Assembly (NCBI GenBank): GCA_023459355.1
Contig: JAEWUM010000049.1
Location: forward strand, 1-64,000
Origin: Bacteroidota bacterium
GTDB taxonomy: Bacteria > Bacteroidota > Bacteroidia > Bacteroidales > Paludibacteraceae
Reading direction: 5' to 3'
DNA length: 64,000 nt
Positions 47,050 through 54,450 of the stretch are shown one piece after another; the first letter of the stretch is position 1; every line of letters starts with the position of its first letter. Under the pieces are notes generated by a model that had not been told where the DNA came from, made no database searches, and was given only the letters and a program-made list of their open reading frames with translations. The position numbers and the translations under genes are program-made.

Positions 47050-47802
47050 CTACCTGCCTGATTCATTCAGCAAGTTTGTATATTTCTTGATTAATTTCAA
47101 CACAAAATAAATAACTGCTGATGCCAGCGTGCACCATAATATCCAGTCATTTTCAATTTTTATTTCTCCGCTGATAAACGAATTCCGGATGTTGTGAAAA
47201 ATAAACAGCAGTATAAAAATGGCAAATACCCCGTTCTTCTCCTTTTTCAGTATTTTTTTCATGCTGAAAGGGTATTTCGATTTCACTTTATATTTACCGG
47301 ATGGGATAAAAGGCGGTGTTTTAGCTGCCCAATCGATATAGGGCTGACCGAATTTCCGGCGGAGAAATTGCTCTTCGGCATACATGATTCTTTCATAATA
47401 AATCCAGTAAGCCAATACAAAAACAATGAAAAACCATACATTGGCAATCAGAATCACAGCACCTGCCCACATAAAGAAATTACCCAGATACAACGGGTGC
47501 CGTACAGTAGAATAAATACCTGTTGTGTTGATTTCATCAGCCAACTGTGCTTTTGTATTTCTGCCTGATGTATTAGCAGGCGTATGTCCCACCGCGATAA
47601 TCCGGATTATTAAACCCGTAAAACTAACCACCAGCGAGATAATCTCAATCAACGTATAAGTTGTATCATTCGAAACCACCTGTTGGGTGATGTTGTCGTA
47701 GAAAAACACGATGATTCCCGCTAAAATAATAATAAGTGGCAAGAAACTCCTGTATCTGAAAAGGATATTGCCTTCTTGTTCTAATGATTCCTGTAATGCC
47801 AT
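47050..47802 (-). CDS. Isoprenylcysteine carboxyl methyltransferase-like membrane protein
   Basis: A 250-residue inner-membrane protein with about six hydrophobic segments. The core GIYSTVRHPLYLGNFFMWAGAVIL followed by EEQFLRRKFGQPYIDWAAKTPPFIP matches the ICMT/PEMT superfamily of S-adenosylmethionine-dependent membrane methyltransferases. In bacteria these act on lipids or small molecules, and the real substrate is unknown. It is probably a single-gene unit: a terminator follows it and a heptamer repeat tract lies above. The DUF-type annotation of bacterial members makes function only a broad guess. Confidence 0.75.
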   Translation of the reverse strand: MALQESLEQEGNILFRYRSFLPLIIILAGIIVFFYDNITQQVVSNDTTYTLIEIISLVVSFTGLIIRIIAVGHTPANTSGRNTKAQLADEINTTGIYSTVRHPLYLGNFFMWAGAVILIANVWFFIVFVLAYWIYYERIMYAEEQFLRRKFGQPYIDWAAKTPPFIPSGKYKVKSKYPFSMKKILKKEKNGVFAIFILLFIFHNIRNSFISGEIKIENDWILWCTLASAVIYFVLKLIKKYTNLLNESGR

Positions 47803-47833
47803 GATTTTTTGTTTATGATGTATGTTTATATTT

Positions 47834-47931
47834 GTCTGCAGTCTGCGGTCTGCGGTCTGCGGTCTGCGGTCTGCGGTCTACGGTCTACGGTCTGATATGA
47901 CTGTTGACCGTTGACTGATGACTGTTGACAT
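47834..47931. repeat. 7-bp-period tract after ung, 14 units
   Basis: Fourteen uninterrupted heptamers in one register: GTCTGCA, GTCTGCG (five times), GTCTACG (twice), GTCTGAT, ATGACTG, TTGACCG, TTGACTG, ATGACTG, TTGACAT. The tract ends 3 bp before the complement of the ung stop codon (47935-47937). Confidence 0.92.
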
Positions 47932-47934
47932 TCT

Positions 47935-48597
47935 TTACCATTGAATTGGCGTTTTTTCTTTTGAAATTAAAAATTCGTTTGCTTCCGAAAAATGTCCGCA
48001 TCCGATAAATCCTCTGTAGGCAGATAAAGGAGATGGATGAACCGACCGCAAAACCAAATGTTTCGAATGATTAATCTGAATTCCTTTCTGTTGTGCATAA
48101 GATCCCCAAAGCATAAAAACCAGATTTTCTCTTTTCTCTGAAAGCACCCTGATTACCGCATCCGTAAATACTTCCCATCCTTTACCCTGATGAGAGCCAG
48201 CTCTGTGGGCCTCGACCGTCAAAGTAGCATTCAGGAGCAAAACTCCCTGCTTTGCCCAACGCAACAAATTACCGGTTGATGGTACCGGAATATGTAAGTC
48301 ACGCTCAATTTCTTTGAAGATATTGATCAGGGAGGGTGGAAACTCGACCCCGTCGTTGACAGAGAAACACAATCCATGTGCCTGGCCGGGACCGTGATAG
48401 GGATCTTGTCCAAGGATAACAACTTTCACTTCATCCAGCGGACATTGATCGAATGCATTAAAAATCAGGGGAGCAGGAGGAAAAATCCTTTTGGTTGCGT
48501 ACTCCCGTTTGACAAAGTCAACAAGTGCTGCAAAATAAGGCTTGTCAAATTCTGCTTGCAGCGCCTCTTTCCACGATTTTTCAATTTTCACATCCAT
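47935..48597 (-). CDS. ung: Uracil-DNA glycosylase
   Basis: A 220-residue cytoplasmic base-excision repair enzyme that removes uracil from DNA. The water-activating motif GQDPYHGPGQAHG (Asp65, His68), the Phe-containing LCFSV after it, LLLNATLTV and the HPSPLSAYRGF motif (His187) are all intact. Family-1 UDG length is normal. It lies 13 bp downstream of the PatB-type gene and is probably cotranscribed. Its stop codon is followed on the coding strand by a 98-bp heptamer repeat tract. Confidence 0.97.
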   Translation of the reverse strand: MDVKIEKSWKEALQAEFDKPYFAALVDFVKREYATKRIFPPAPLIFNAFDQCPLDEVKVVILGQDPYHGPGQAHGLCFSVNDGVEFPPSLINIFKEIERDLHIPVPSTGNLLRWAKQGVLLLNATLTVEAHRAGSHQGKGWEVFTDAVIRVLSEKRENLVFMLWGSYAQQKGIQINHSKHLVLRSVHPSPLSAYRGFIGCGHFSEANEFLISKEKTPIQW

Positions 48598-48610
48598 TGT
48601 TTATCTCATC

Positions 48611-49783
48611 TTATTTAAAAGATATGGCTTTTTTAAGTTGCATCATGGCTTGTTCTATAATTTTACGGGAACACGCCACATTCATACGCAAATGATACTC
48701 GCCGCCGGGACCGAAAATAGTTCCTTTGTTTAAACCTAAACCGGCTTTTCGGGCAAAAAAACGATGCAGTTCATCGCTGTCCATGCCTAAATCCCTGCAA
48801 TCAAGCCACATCAGAAATGAGGCTTCGGGGCGCATAGGCTTAATTTGCGGAATGAACTCCCGGAGATATTCCATTACATAATTCACATTTTCTTCTACAT
48901 ATTTCAACATTGCAACCCGCCAGTTTTCACCTTTGGCATAGCAGGCTACAGTTGCCTGATAGGCAAATATATTCCCCGATCCCATCTCAGAAGCTTCCAG
49001 ATATTCAGCATATTTCCTGTATAATTCAGGGTTGGGTATGATGTAAAATGAAGAAACAACACCGGGCATATTAAATACTTTACTGGGTGCCATAAAAGTG
49101 ACAGAATTGGCTGCAGCTTTTTTAGAAACCGTCGCAAAGGGAATATGTTTACTTCCGGACAAGACCATATCTGCATGAATCTCGTCAGAAACAATCAGGA
49201 CATTGTGTTTTGAACAAATGTTATCAAGCTTGCGGAGGGTTTTCAAAGACCACACCCGCCCACCGGGGTTATGGGGATTACACAGAATGAGCATCTTCGT
49301 TTTGGAAGTAATCTTTCGTTCCAAATCTTCGAAATCCATTTCAAACTTTCCCTTTTCTTCAATAAGCTGATTATACACCAACGTCCGGTTGTTATTTTTT
49401 ATCACATTGAAGAAAGGATAATAAACCGGCGGTTGCACAATAATCTCATCACCGGGTTCGGTGTAACACTGTACGGCAAATGCCAGTGCCGGAACTATCC
49501 CGGGAACAAACCCAACCTCATCTCTTTCCAGTTCCCAGTCGTGATGCGTTCTAACCCATTCCGTGAATAAATTGAAGAAGTTACGTGGTGGCATAGTATA
49601 GCCTAATATAGGATGTTCTATACGCTTTTGTATGGCTTCCAACACAAAATCGGGTGTACGGAAATCCATGTCCGCCACCCACAAAGGCAACACATCCTCC
49701 GTTCCGAAGAGGGTTTTACATCGTTCTACTTTTACCGCGTTGGTATTCGTGCGGTCAATTATTTCATCAAAATTGTATTTCAT
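48611..49783 (-). CDS. PatB/MalY-type pyridoxal-phosphate C-S lyase or aminotransferase
   Basis: A 390-residue cytoplasmic fold-type I PLP enzyme. Markers: LPLWVADMDFRTP near the N-terminus, NPHNPGGRVW, VSDEIHADMVLSGSKHIPF, the Schiff-base Lys235 in APSKVFNMPG, and the C-terminal RMNVACSR phosphate-binding Arg. The DEIHADMV and WVADMDF segments are typical of PatB/MalY cystathionine beta-lyases, so cysteine or cystathionine beta-elimination is likely; aminotransferase activity cannot be excluded. It is transcribed ahead of ung. Two interspersed repeats lie upstream. Confidence 0.9.
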   Translation of the reverse strand: MKYNFDEIIDRTNTNAVKVERCKTLFGTEDVLPLWVADMDFRTPDFVLEAIQKRIEHPILGYTMPPRNFFNLFTEWVRTHHDWELERDEVGFVPGIVPALAFAVQCYTEPGDEIIVQPPVYYPFFNVIKNNNRTLVYNQLIEEKGKFEMDFEDLERKITSKTKMLILCNPHNPGGRVWSLKTLRKLDNICSKHNVLIVSDEIHADMVLSGSKHIPFATVSKKAAANSVTFMAPSKVFNMPGVVSSFYIIPNPELYRKYAEYLEASEMGSGNIFAYQATVACYAKGENWRVAMLKYVEENVNYVMEYLREFIPQIKPMRPEASFLMWLDCRDLGMDSDELHRFFARKAGLGLNKGTIFGPGGEYHLRMNVACSRKIIEQAMMQLKKAISFK

Positions 49784-49793
49784 ATTATATCTT

Positions 49794-49951
49794 GTCTACA
49801 GTCGTCAGTCTACGGTCGCTGGGGTGTCATTGCGAGAAGTTCAAGAAGCGAACGACGTAGCAACCTCATATGTGTCTGCATATGGCCATTTAACCTTCAA
49901 CTTTCCGTTTTCCGCTTTCCGCTTTCAGTTATTCGCTATTCGTTAATATAA
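49794..49951. repeat. Heptamer tracts flanking a palindromic interspersed repeat
   Basis: 49794-49821 holds four heptamers (GTCTACA, GTCGTCA, GTCTACG, GTCGCTG). About 49825-49866 holds the interspersed motif GTCATTGCGAGAAGTTC with GAACGACGTAGCAACC, a common GTCATTGCGAG-type element. 49903-49951 holds seven heptamers (TTCCGTT, TTCCGCT twice, TTCAGTT, ATTCGCT, ATTCGTT, AATATAA) that include the stop codon of the phosphatase-fold gene (49929-49931). Confidence 0.8.
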
Positions 49952-51503
49952 TTGCCTCCCCAATATTGGCATTCGGATATGGTATGTTTAATATCTTAGA
50001 GATTGTTGGTGCAATATCTGTAATCTGATGTTGATTTGCTATTCGTTGCTGTGGAATTTTCGCACCATAAAACCATACCGGCAAATTAGAAATCAGGGTA
50101 TTTGATTCTCCTACCGGATTTTCACGGTCATCTACTTCCAGCCAGCCCGGCATCAGGGTAAGGATAATATCGCCGGCATAGTTTTTATACGTCGAATTCC
50201 TGATTTTAGCCATTTCAGTTCCCGGATTAGCTCCGTTATTCATAAGCTGACTAAAGCGGTATGCCGACTGCACTCCCTCAAATTCCAGCATAAATTCAAT
50301 GGCAACTTCCTGCATTTGCCTGAAATCAACACCTTTTTCTTCTATCAGTTTTTTGTTCAGATAAATATTTTTACCATAATAACCACTGATCCATTTCTCC
50401 TGACCGTAAATTGCCATCAGATAAGAACTTAACAGCGCCATGGAACGATTGGCATTGAAATAGCCGGCATGCACATTATGTTCTTTCAACTCTTCCGGCG
50501 TATAGGTATTGGTTTGGTTCCCAAAAAGAACAAAAAGCACCTTATCTGCTCCGATTTTATTTTCAATTTTCTGAATCAGAAATTGCAATTCATCATCTAA
50601 CCGCAGGTACATGTCCTCTTTTTCGAGTGTTTGCAGCGAGAATTTTTTCTCATTGGGTGTGCGTACCGTAAATTGAAGTATCAAAGCATCCGGAAATTTA
50701 TCCATTCCCAACTCTTGCTCCTGAAAAATCCGCAATGCCAATTCTGCTATCAGGGAATTAGCTGAAGGAGTTTGCTTCAACATGGTGGCCGGACTGTTAC
50801 TCTTTTTTTTCGAGGTGCTTTTATATTCAAACGACTTTGGATTTCGCTCATTCAACGCAGCCAGGTAGGTTGACGTCGGATACAAGGGTTGCCACGCTCT
50901 GTCAACATAACGCTGAAAAGCTCCGTTAACATTCATATCCAGCGCCTGCCAGGGCATACCTTCTGCATAATAATCGGTTGAGCTCCATTTCATCAACACG
51001 TCATCCATCCAAACCACACCATTGGCGGCATGACCACCCAACGCGATAACATCTTCAGCATGTAAACCGATGGCATAGGACTTTGATTTCCGTTGAGTAG
51101 CCATCATGAGCTCGTCAACAATACCCGTCGTTCTGAAATTTCTGGCTGAAAGTTTCAAAGGGGATTCTATCCCGGAGTATGCAGCATCCTGAAAAACCGA
51201 TTCTACATTACCTGTATTCCGGTTAAATACCAGATTCGACACAACACCATGATAATAAGGAACCGTACCGGAAGCTAATGTTACAATATCGGTTGCATTT
51301 CCCGAAGATACGATATTACAAGCTATATTGGAAAAAGCAACACCCTCTCCGGTCAGTTTTTTGAAACCACCGGTGACAAAACGATCCTGTAGTTCCTCAA
51401 TATGTCTTTGTTGCAATCCATCCACCATAATGCCCACCACCAAACGCGGCTGTGCCGAGACAAGAAATGGGAGGAGGAGGAGTATTAATATTACCTTATT
51501 CAT
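49929..51503 (-). CDS. Alkaline-phosphatase-fold exported protein lacking most metal ligands
   Basis: A 524-residue exported protein with a signal peptide ending VSAQ. The fold follows PafA-type alkaline phosphatases: VVGIMVDGLQ (Asp28, a metal ligand), SGNATDIVTLASGTVPYYHG (possible nucleophile Thr71), the Asn of GVVSN, RLDDELQFLIQKIENKIG, and ITDIAPTISKILNIPYPN near the end. The segment holding Asp305 and His309 in PafA reads TVRTPNEKK; the Asp352-His353 motif ADHG reads LFGNQ; the HG of the last His ligand reads VGES; and the K-x-R motif reads H-x-E. Five of six zinc ligands appear lost. A non-catalytic role or altered chemistry is likely. Its stop lies in a heptamer tract. Confidence 0.82.
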   Translation of the reverse strand: MNKVILILLLLPFLVSAQPRLVVGIMVDGLQQRHIEELQDRFVTGGFKKLTGEGVAFSNIACNIVSSGNATDIVTLASGTVPYYHGVVSNLVFNRNTGNVESVFQDAAYSGIESPLKLSARNFRTTGIVDELMMATQRKSKSYAIGLHAEDVIALGGHAANGVVWMDDVLMKWSSTDYYAEGMPWQALDMNVNGAFQRYVDRAWQPLYPTSTYLAALNERNPKSFEYKSTSKKKSNSPATMLKQTPSANSLIAELALRIFQEQELGMDKFPDALILQFTVRTPNEKKFSLQTLEKEDMYLRLDDELQFLIQKIENKIGADKVLFVLFGNQTNTYTPEELKEHNVHAGYFNANRSMALLSSYLMAIYGQEKWISGYYGKNIYLNKKLIEEKGVDFRQMQEVAIEFMLEFEGVQSAYRFSQLMNNGANPGTEMAKIRNSTYKNYAGDIILTLMPGWLEVDDRENPVGESNTLISNLPVWFYGAKIPQQRIANQHQITDIAPTISKILNIPYPNANIGEAIILTNSE

Positions 51504-51525
51504 TTTACGAAAGATTTTTTTTGCA

Positions 51526-51552
51526 AAAAACGGAAAGCGAAAAGCGAAAAAC
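51526..51552. repeat. Short heptamer tract above phosphatase-fold gene
   Basis: AAAAAAC, GGAAAGC, GAAAAGC, GAAAAAC in one register about 22 bp above the start of the phosphatase-fold gene. It is the reverse complement type of the TTCCGCT units seen elsewhere. Confidence 0.6.
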
Positions 51553-51629
51553 AGAATACATTTATTATCATAAAGTAAAAATTTTATATACCAATTTAAA
51601 ATTTATTTTAACGCTTTTTCTCCATACAC

Positions 51630-51671
51630 TTTTCGCTCTACGTTTTCAGCTTTGCGCTTTTTATAGCGTTC
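51630..51671. repeat. Heptamer tract over the hisB stop codon
   Basis: Six degenerate heptamers (TTTTCGC, TCTACGT, TTTCAGC, TTTGCGC, TTTTTAT, AGCGTTC) crossing the hisB stop codon (51661-51663). More degenerate than the other tracts. Confidence 0.6.
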
Positions 51672-52800
51672 CTTTGGTCGAAGGCAATTCATATTGATAA
51701 ATATCCCGTTTCACCGCCATTTTGATTGATTTTGCCAATGCTTTGAAGATTCCTTCAATTTTGTGATGTTCGTTTTCACCTTCTGCTTTGACATTCAAAT
51801 TCATGCGGGCAGCATCACTCAGTGACTTGAAGAAATGCATAACCATTTCCGTTGGCATATCTCCTACGTATTCCCGTTTGAACTGCACATCATACATCAA
51901 CCAGGGGCGACCACCGAAATCCAGTGCTACCGAGCACAGACTTTCATCCATCGGCAGGGTAAAACCATAACGTTCAATGCCCCTTTTGTCGCCGATAGCC
52001 TTTGACAGCGCTTCACCCAGGGCAAGGGCGGTATCTTCAATTGTGTGATGTTCATCTACCTCTAAATCTCCTTTTACATGGATAGTCAGGTCACAACCGG
52101 CATGGCGACCGATTTGTTCCAGCATGTGGTCGAAGAACTTCAAGCCGGTATTGATATCAGCTTTTCCACTTCCATCTAAATTGATTTTCACAAATATATC
52201 CGTCTCTTTGGTCGTACGCTGAACAGTAGCAATCCGTTCTCCTGCAAATAAAAATTCGGTAATGCGATCCCACGAAGTTGTTTGCAAGGCGCAATACTTC
52301 TGCAATCCGTTATCTTCCAAAACCTTATCATCCCCACTTATAAGTATTGCCTTACAACCCAGGTTCTTTGCTAATTCAACATCAGTAACTCTGTCGCCGA
52401 TTACAAAAGAATGATCCAAATCATAAGTATCAGAAAAATACTCCATCAACATCCCTGTACCAGGCTTCCGTGTCGGCAGGTTTTCCTCCGGAAAAGATTT
52501 ATCTATAAAGATTTTATCAAAATCGATCCCTTCATTATTGAGTAACTGCATCATCTTTCCCTGTACCGTATCGAAATGAGCCTGCGGATAACAGGATGTT
52601 CCCAGTCCGTCCTGATTAGTCACCATTGCCCATTCGAAATCAAGTTTATGCCGGATGAAATACAAATTGCGGATTACACCGGGTAAAAACTCCAGTTGTT
52701 CCAGATTATCAACTTGATAGGTGACTGATGGTTCTATGATAATCGTACCATCTCGATCGATAAACAAGACTTTCTTTTTTTGTTGGTTGCCTGCTGACAT
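51661..52800 (-). CDS. hisB: Bifunctional histidinol-phosphatase / imidazoleglycerol-phosphate dehydratase
   Basis: A 379-residue bifunctional enzyme of histidine biosynthesis. The N-terminal half is a HAD phosphatase (LFIDRDGTI with Asp15 and Asp17; MVTNQDGLGTSCYP; KPGTGMLMEYF; FVIGDRVTDVELAKNLG) that dephosphorylates histidinol phosphate. The C-terminal half from about residue 190 is imidazoleglycerol-phosphate dehydratase (FFDHMLEQIGRHAGCDL, VDEHHTIEDTALALGEAL, ENEHHKIEGIFKALAKSI). All His-rich metal motifs are intact. No other his genes are in the window. A -7 element TATTTTTG lies at 52837-52844. Confidence 0.97.
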   Translation of the reverse strand: MSAGNQQKKKVLFIDRDGTIIIEPSVTYQVDNLEQLEFLPGVIRNLYFIRHKLDFEWAMVTNQDGLGTSCYPQAHFDTVQGKMMQLLNNEGIDFDKIFIDKSFPEENLPTRKPGTGMLMEYFSDTYDLDHSFVIGDRVTDVELAKNLGCKAILISGDDKVLEDNGLQKYCALQTTSWDRITEFLFAGERIATVQRTTKETDIFVKINLDGSGKADINTGLKFFDHMLEQIGRHAGCDLTIHVKGDLEVDEHHTIEDTALALGEALSKAIGDKRGIERYGFTLPMDESLCSVALDFGGRPWLMYDVQFKREYVGDMPTEMVMHFFKSLSDAARMNLNVKAEGENEHHKIEGIFKALAKSIKMAVKRDIYQYELPSTKGTL

Positions 52801-52836
52801 GTGCTGAATTTTATTTTCAGTGAATTAAAACGACTA

Positions 52837-52844
52837 CAAAAATA
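52837..52844 (-). promoter_or_regulatory. -7 element above hisB
   Basis: TATTTTTG on the minus strand fits TAnnTTTG and gives a leader of about 33 nt. The -33 position reads TTTC/TTTT rather than TTTG. Confidence 0.45.
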
Positions 52845-52984
52845 GTTTATTTTTAGCTGATTGAAAAATGTTTGTAACGTCGGCTTAATAGTTTGCTGAA
52901 AGCTTTGCCCTAAGTTATTCACAAATCAAACATTTTTCCTGTTAATTTTCAGTAAACACTTTTATAATTACGAAGAAATAATTT

Positions 52985-52992
52985 TACTTTTG
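52985..52992 (+). promoter_or_regulatory. -7 element above first ORF6N gene
   Basis: TACTTTTG fits TAnnTTTG; the -33 region is TTAT, a poor match. The leader would be about 95 nt and includes a 10-codon ATG frame at 53016 that I do not call a gene. Confidence 0.45.
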
Positions 52993-53091
52993 TAATCTAT
53001 AATTGTTTACACATAATGGCGACGGAAGCTGCATTTAAAAGATTCTGATATCTTAGTTTCTAAGCTTAAACCAACATAACTATTTAATTTT

Positions 53092-53673
53092 ATGACTGAA
53101 GATTTACAACTCCAACCTATTACGATTCAAAACAAAATTTACGAAATAAGGAATCATAAGGTAATGCTGGATTTTGATCTGGCAGCAATATATAAAGTCG
53201 AAACAAGGGTACTTAACCAGTCAGTCAAGCGAAACATTGAACGGTTTCCGGAAGATTTCATGTTTCAATTAACTGAATCTGAATGGAAAATAATGTCATC
53301 ACAAATTGTGATGACATCGAAATCAAAAAGACCAAATGCCGCTCTACCTTATGCTTTTACCGAACATGGAGTTACTATGTTGTCAAGTATATTAAAAAGT
53401 ACCATTGCAATACAAATCAACATTCAACTCGTTCGTGCCTTTATTGCGATTCGTCAGGTAGTACTCAAAAATCCTGACGATAAGATTATAACACTTCAAG
53501 CCGAAATGAAAGAGCTCAAAACTTATATAGAAGAAGTTTTCTCCGACTACAACGACATAAACGAAGACACTCGTATGCAAATTGAGCTTATCAACCAATC
53601 TTTGGCTGAATTGCAGAATGATAAAAAACAACAAGCCAAACCTCGGAATAAAATTGGATACATCACCCAATAA
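53092..53673 (+). CDS. ORF6N-domain protein, copy 1
   Basis: A 193-residue cytoplasmic protein. Residues about 15-100 match the ORF6N domain of phage-type antirepressors and stand-alone bacterial proteins: IRNHKVMLDFDLAAIYKVETRVLNQSVKRNIERFPEDFMFQLTE and LPYAFTEHGVTMLSSILKST. Residues 125-185 are predicted coiled coil (LQAEMKELKTYIEEVF, MQIELINQSLAELQNDK). DNA binding is expected for the family; the target is unknown. The gene carries a perfect 25-nt palindrome at codons 68-76. It is followed by a paralogue with near-identical DNA at both ends and a divergent middle. No phage genes are nearby. Confidence 0.85.
   Translation: MTEDLQLQPITIQNKIYEIRNHKVMLDFDLAAIYKVETRVLNQSVKRNIERFPEDFMFQLTESEWKIMSSQIVMTSKSKRPNAALPYAFTEHGVTMLSSILKSTIAIQINIQLVRAFIAIRQVVLKNPDDKIITLQAEMKELKTYIEEVFSDYNDINEDTRMQIELINQSLAELQNDKKQQAKPRNKIGYITQ
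53293..53317. repeat. Perfect 25-nt palindrome inside ORF6N copy 1
   Basis: Two 12-bp arms (ATGTCATCACAA and its complement) around a single central A at 53305, the first base of codon 72. It encodes MSSQIVMTS. The matching codons of copy 2 hold a different perfect palindrome. Confidence 0.95.
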
Positions 53674-53772
53674 CTAAAAATCAATCAAATAATCAACAAT
53701 TTAACAACAACGACATAAACCTAATTATGAACCCTTTATGTTTATTCAAAAACCACATTACAATCTTTAATT

Positions 53773-54342
53773 ATGACTGAAAATTTACAAATTCAAACTT
53801 CTGAGATTCAAAACAAAATCTACGAAATAAGGAATCATAAGGTAATGCTGGATTTTGATTTGGCGGATCTTTATGGCGTAGAAACAAAACGGCTGAAAGA
53901 AGCTGTAAGGAGGAATATTACCCGTTTCCCATCTGATTTTATGTTTGAACTTGAAGGCATAGAATGGAAAAACTTGAGGACGCAAATTGCGTCCTCAAGT
54001 TGGGGAGGAGTACGATATAAACCTTTCGCATTTACAGAACAAGGCGTGGCGATGCTGGCAAGTGTTTTAAAGAGTGAAACTGCAATACAAGTTAATATTG
54101 CGATTGTAAGAGCTTTTGTCGCTATTCGTCAATCATTATTTCTACAACCAAACGATAAAACTACAGCATTACAAGCCGAAATTAAAGAGCTAAAAGCCTA
54201 TATAGAAGATGTCTTCGCCGACTATAATGACATCAACGAAGATACCCGTATGCAAATTGAGCTTATCAACCAATCTTTGGCTGAATTGCAGAATGAAAAG
54301 AAACATTTAACGAAACCACGGAATAAAGTCGGATTTATTTAA
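53773..54342 (+). CDS. ORF6N-domain protein, copy 2
   Basis: A 189-residue paralogue of the preceding gene with the same layout: ORF6N domain (IRNHKVMLDFDLADLYGVETKRLKEAVRRNITRFPSDFMFELEG; KPFAFTEQGVAMLASVLKSE) and a C-terminal coiled coil. DNA at 53805-53862 and 54247-54296 is almost or fully identical to 53124-53181 and 53572-53621 of copy 1, whereas the middle has diverged, a mosaic that suggests gene conversion or selection on the centre. It contains a 31-nt perfect palindrome centred on codon 72, exactly as in copy 1. It lies 99 bp downstream of copy 1 with no clear promoter between. Confidence 0.85.
   Translation: MTENLQIQTSEIQNKIYEIRNHKVMLDFDLADLYGVETKRLKEAVRRNITRFPSDFMFELEGIEWKNLRTQIASSSWGGVRYKPFAFTEQGVAMLASVLKSETAIQVNIAIVRAFVAIRQSLFLQPNDKTTALQAEIKELKAYIEDVFADYNDINEDTRMQIELINQSLAELQNEKKHLTKPRNKVGFI
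53971..54001. repeat. Perfect 31-nt palindrome inside ORF6N copy 2
   Basis: Two 15-bp arms (AACTTGAGGACGCAA and its complement) around a central A at 53986, the first base of codon 72. It encodes NLRTQIASSS. Only the innermost CAAATTG core is shared in place with the palindrome of copy 1; six outer arm positions differ, each with the matching change in the opposite arm. Confidence 0.95.
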
Positions 54343-54358
54343 AACTCATATTTTGTTC

Positions 54359-54389
54359 TTTGAATAATTGAATATTAATCATACCTTTG
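54359..54389 (+). promoter_or_regulatory. Promoter of the YidE/AspT-type transporter
   Basis: TTTG (54359-54362), exactly 19 bp, then TACCTTTG (54382-54389) followed by C: a full match to the Bacteroidota primary promoter consensus. The transcript should start near 54394-54397, giving a leader of about 55 nt. Confidence 0.87.
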
Positions 54390-54450
54390 CAGCAATTTAA
54401 AGATTGTGTTTATTTTCAGACAACTACCTCACAAATAATTGTTTACAAAA

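Noticed and set aside
53016..53048. Ten-codon ATG frame above the first ORF6N gene
   Set aside because: Too short, no resemblance to known leader peptides, no terminator structure after it.
53092..54342. Prophage remnant suggested by ORF6N domains
   Set aside because: No integrase, structural or lysis genes are near; ORF6N genes are often stand-alone in Bacteroidota.
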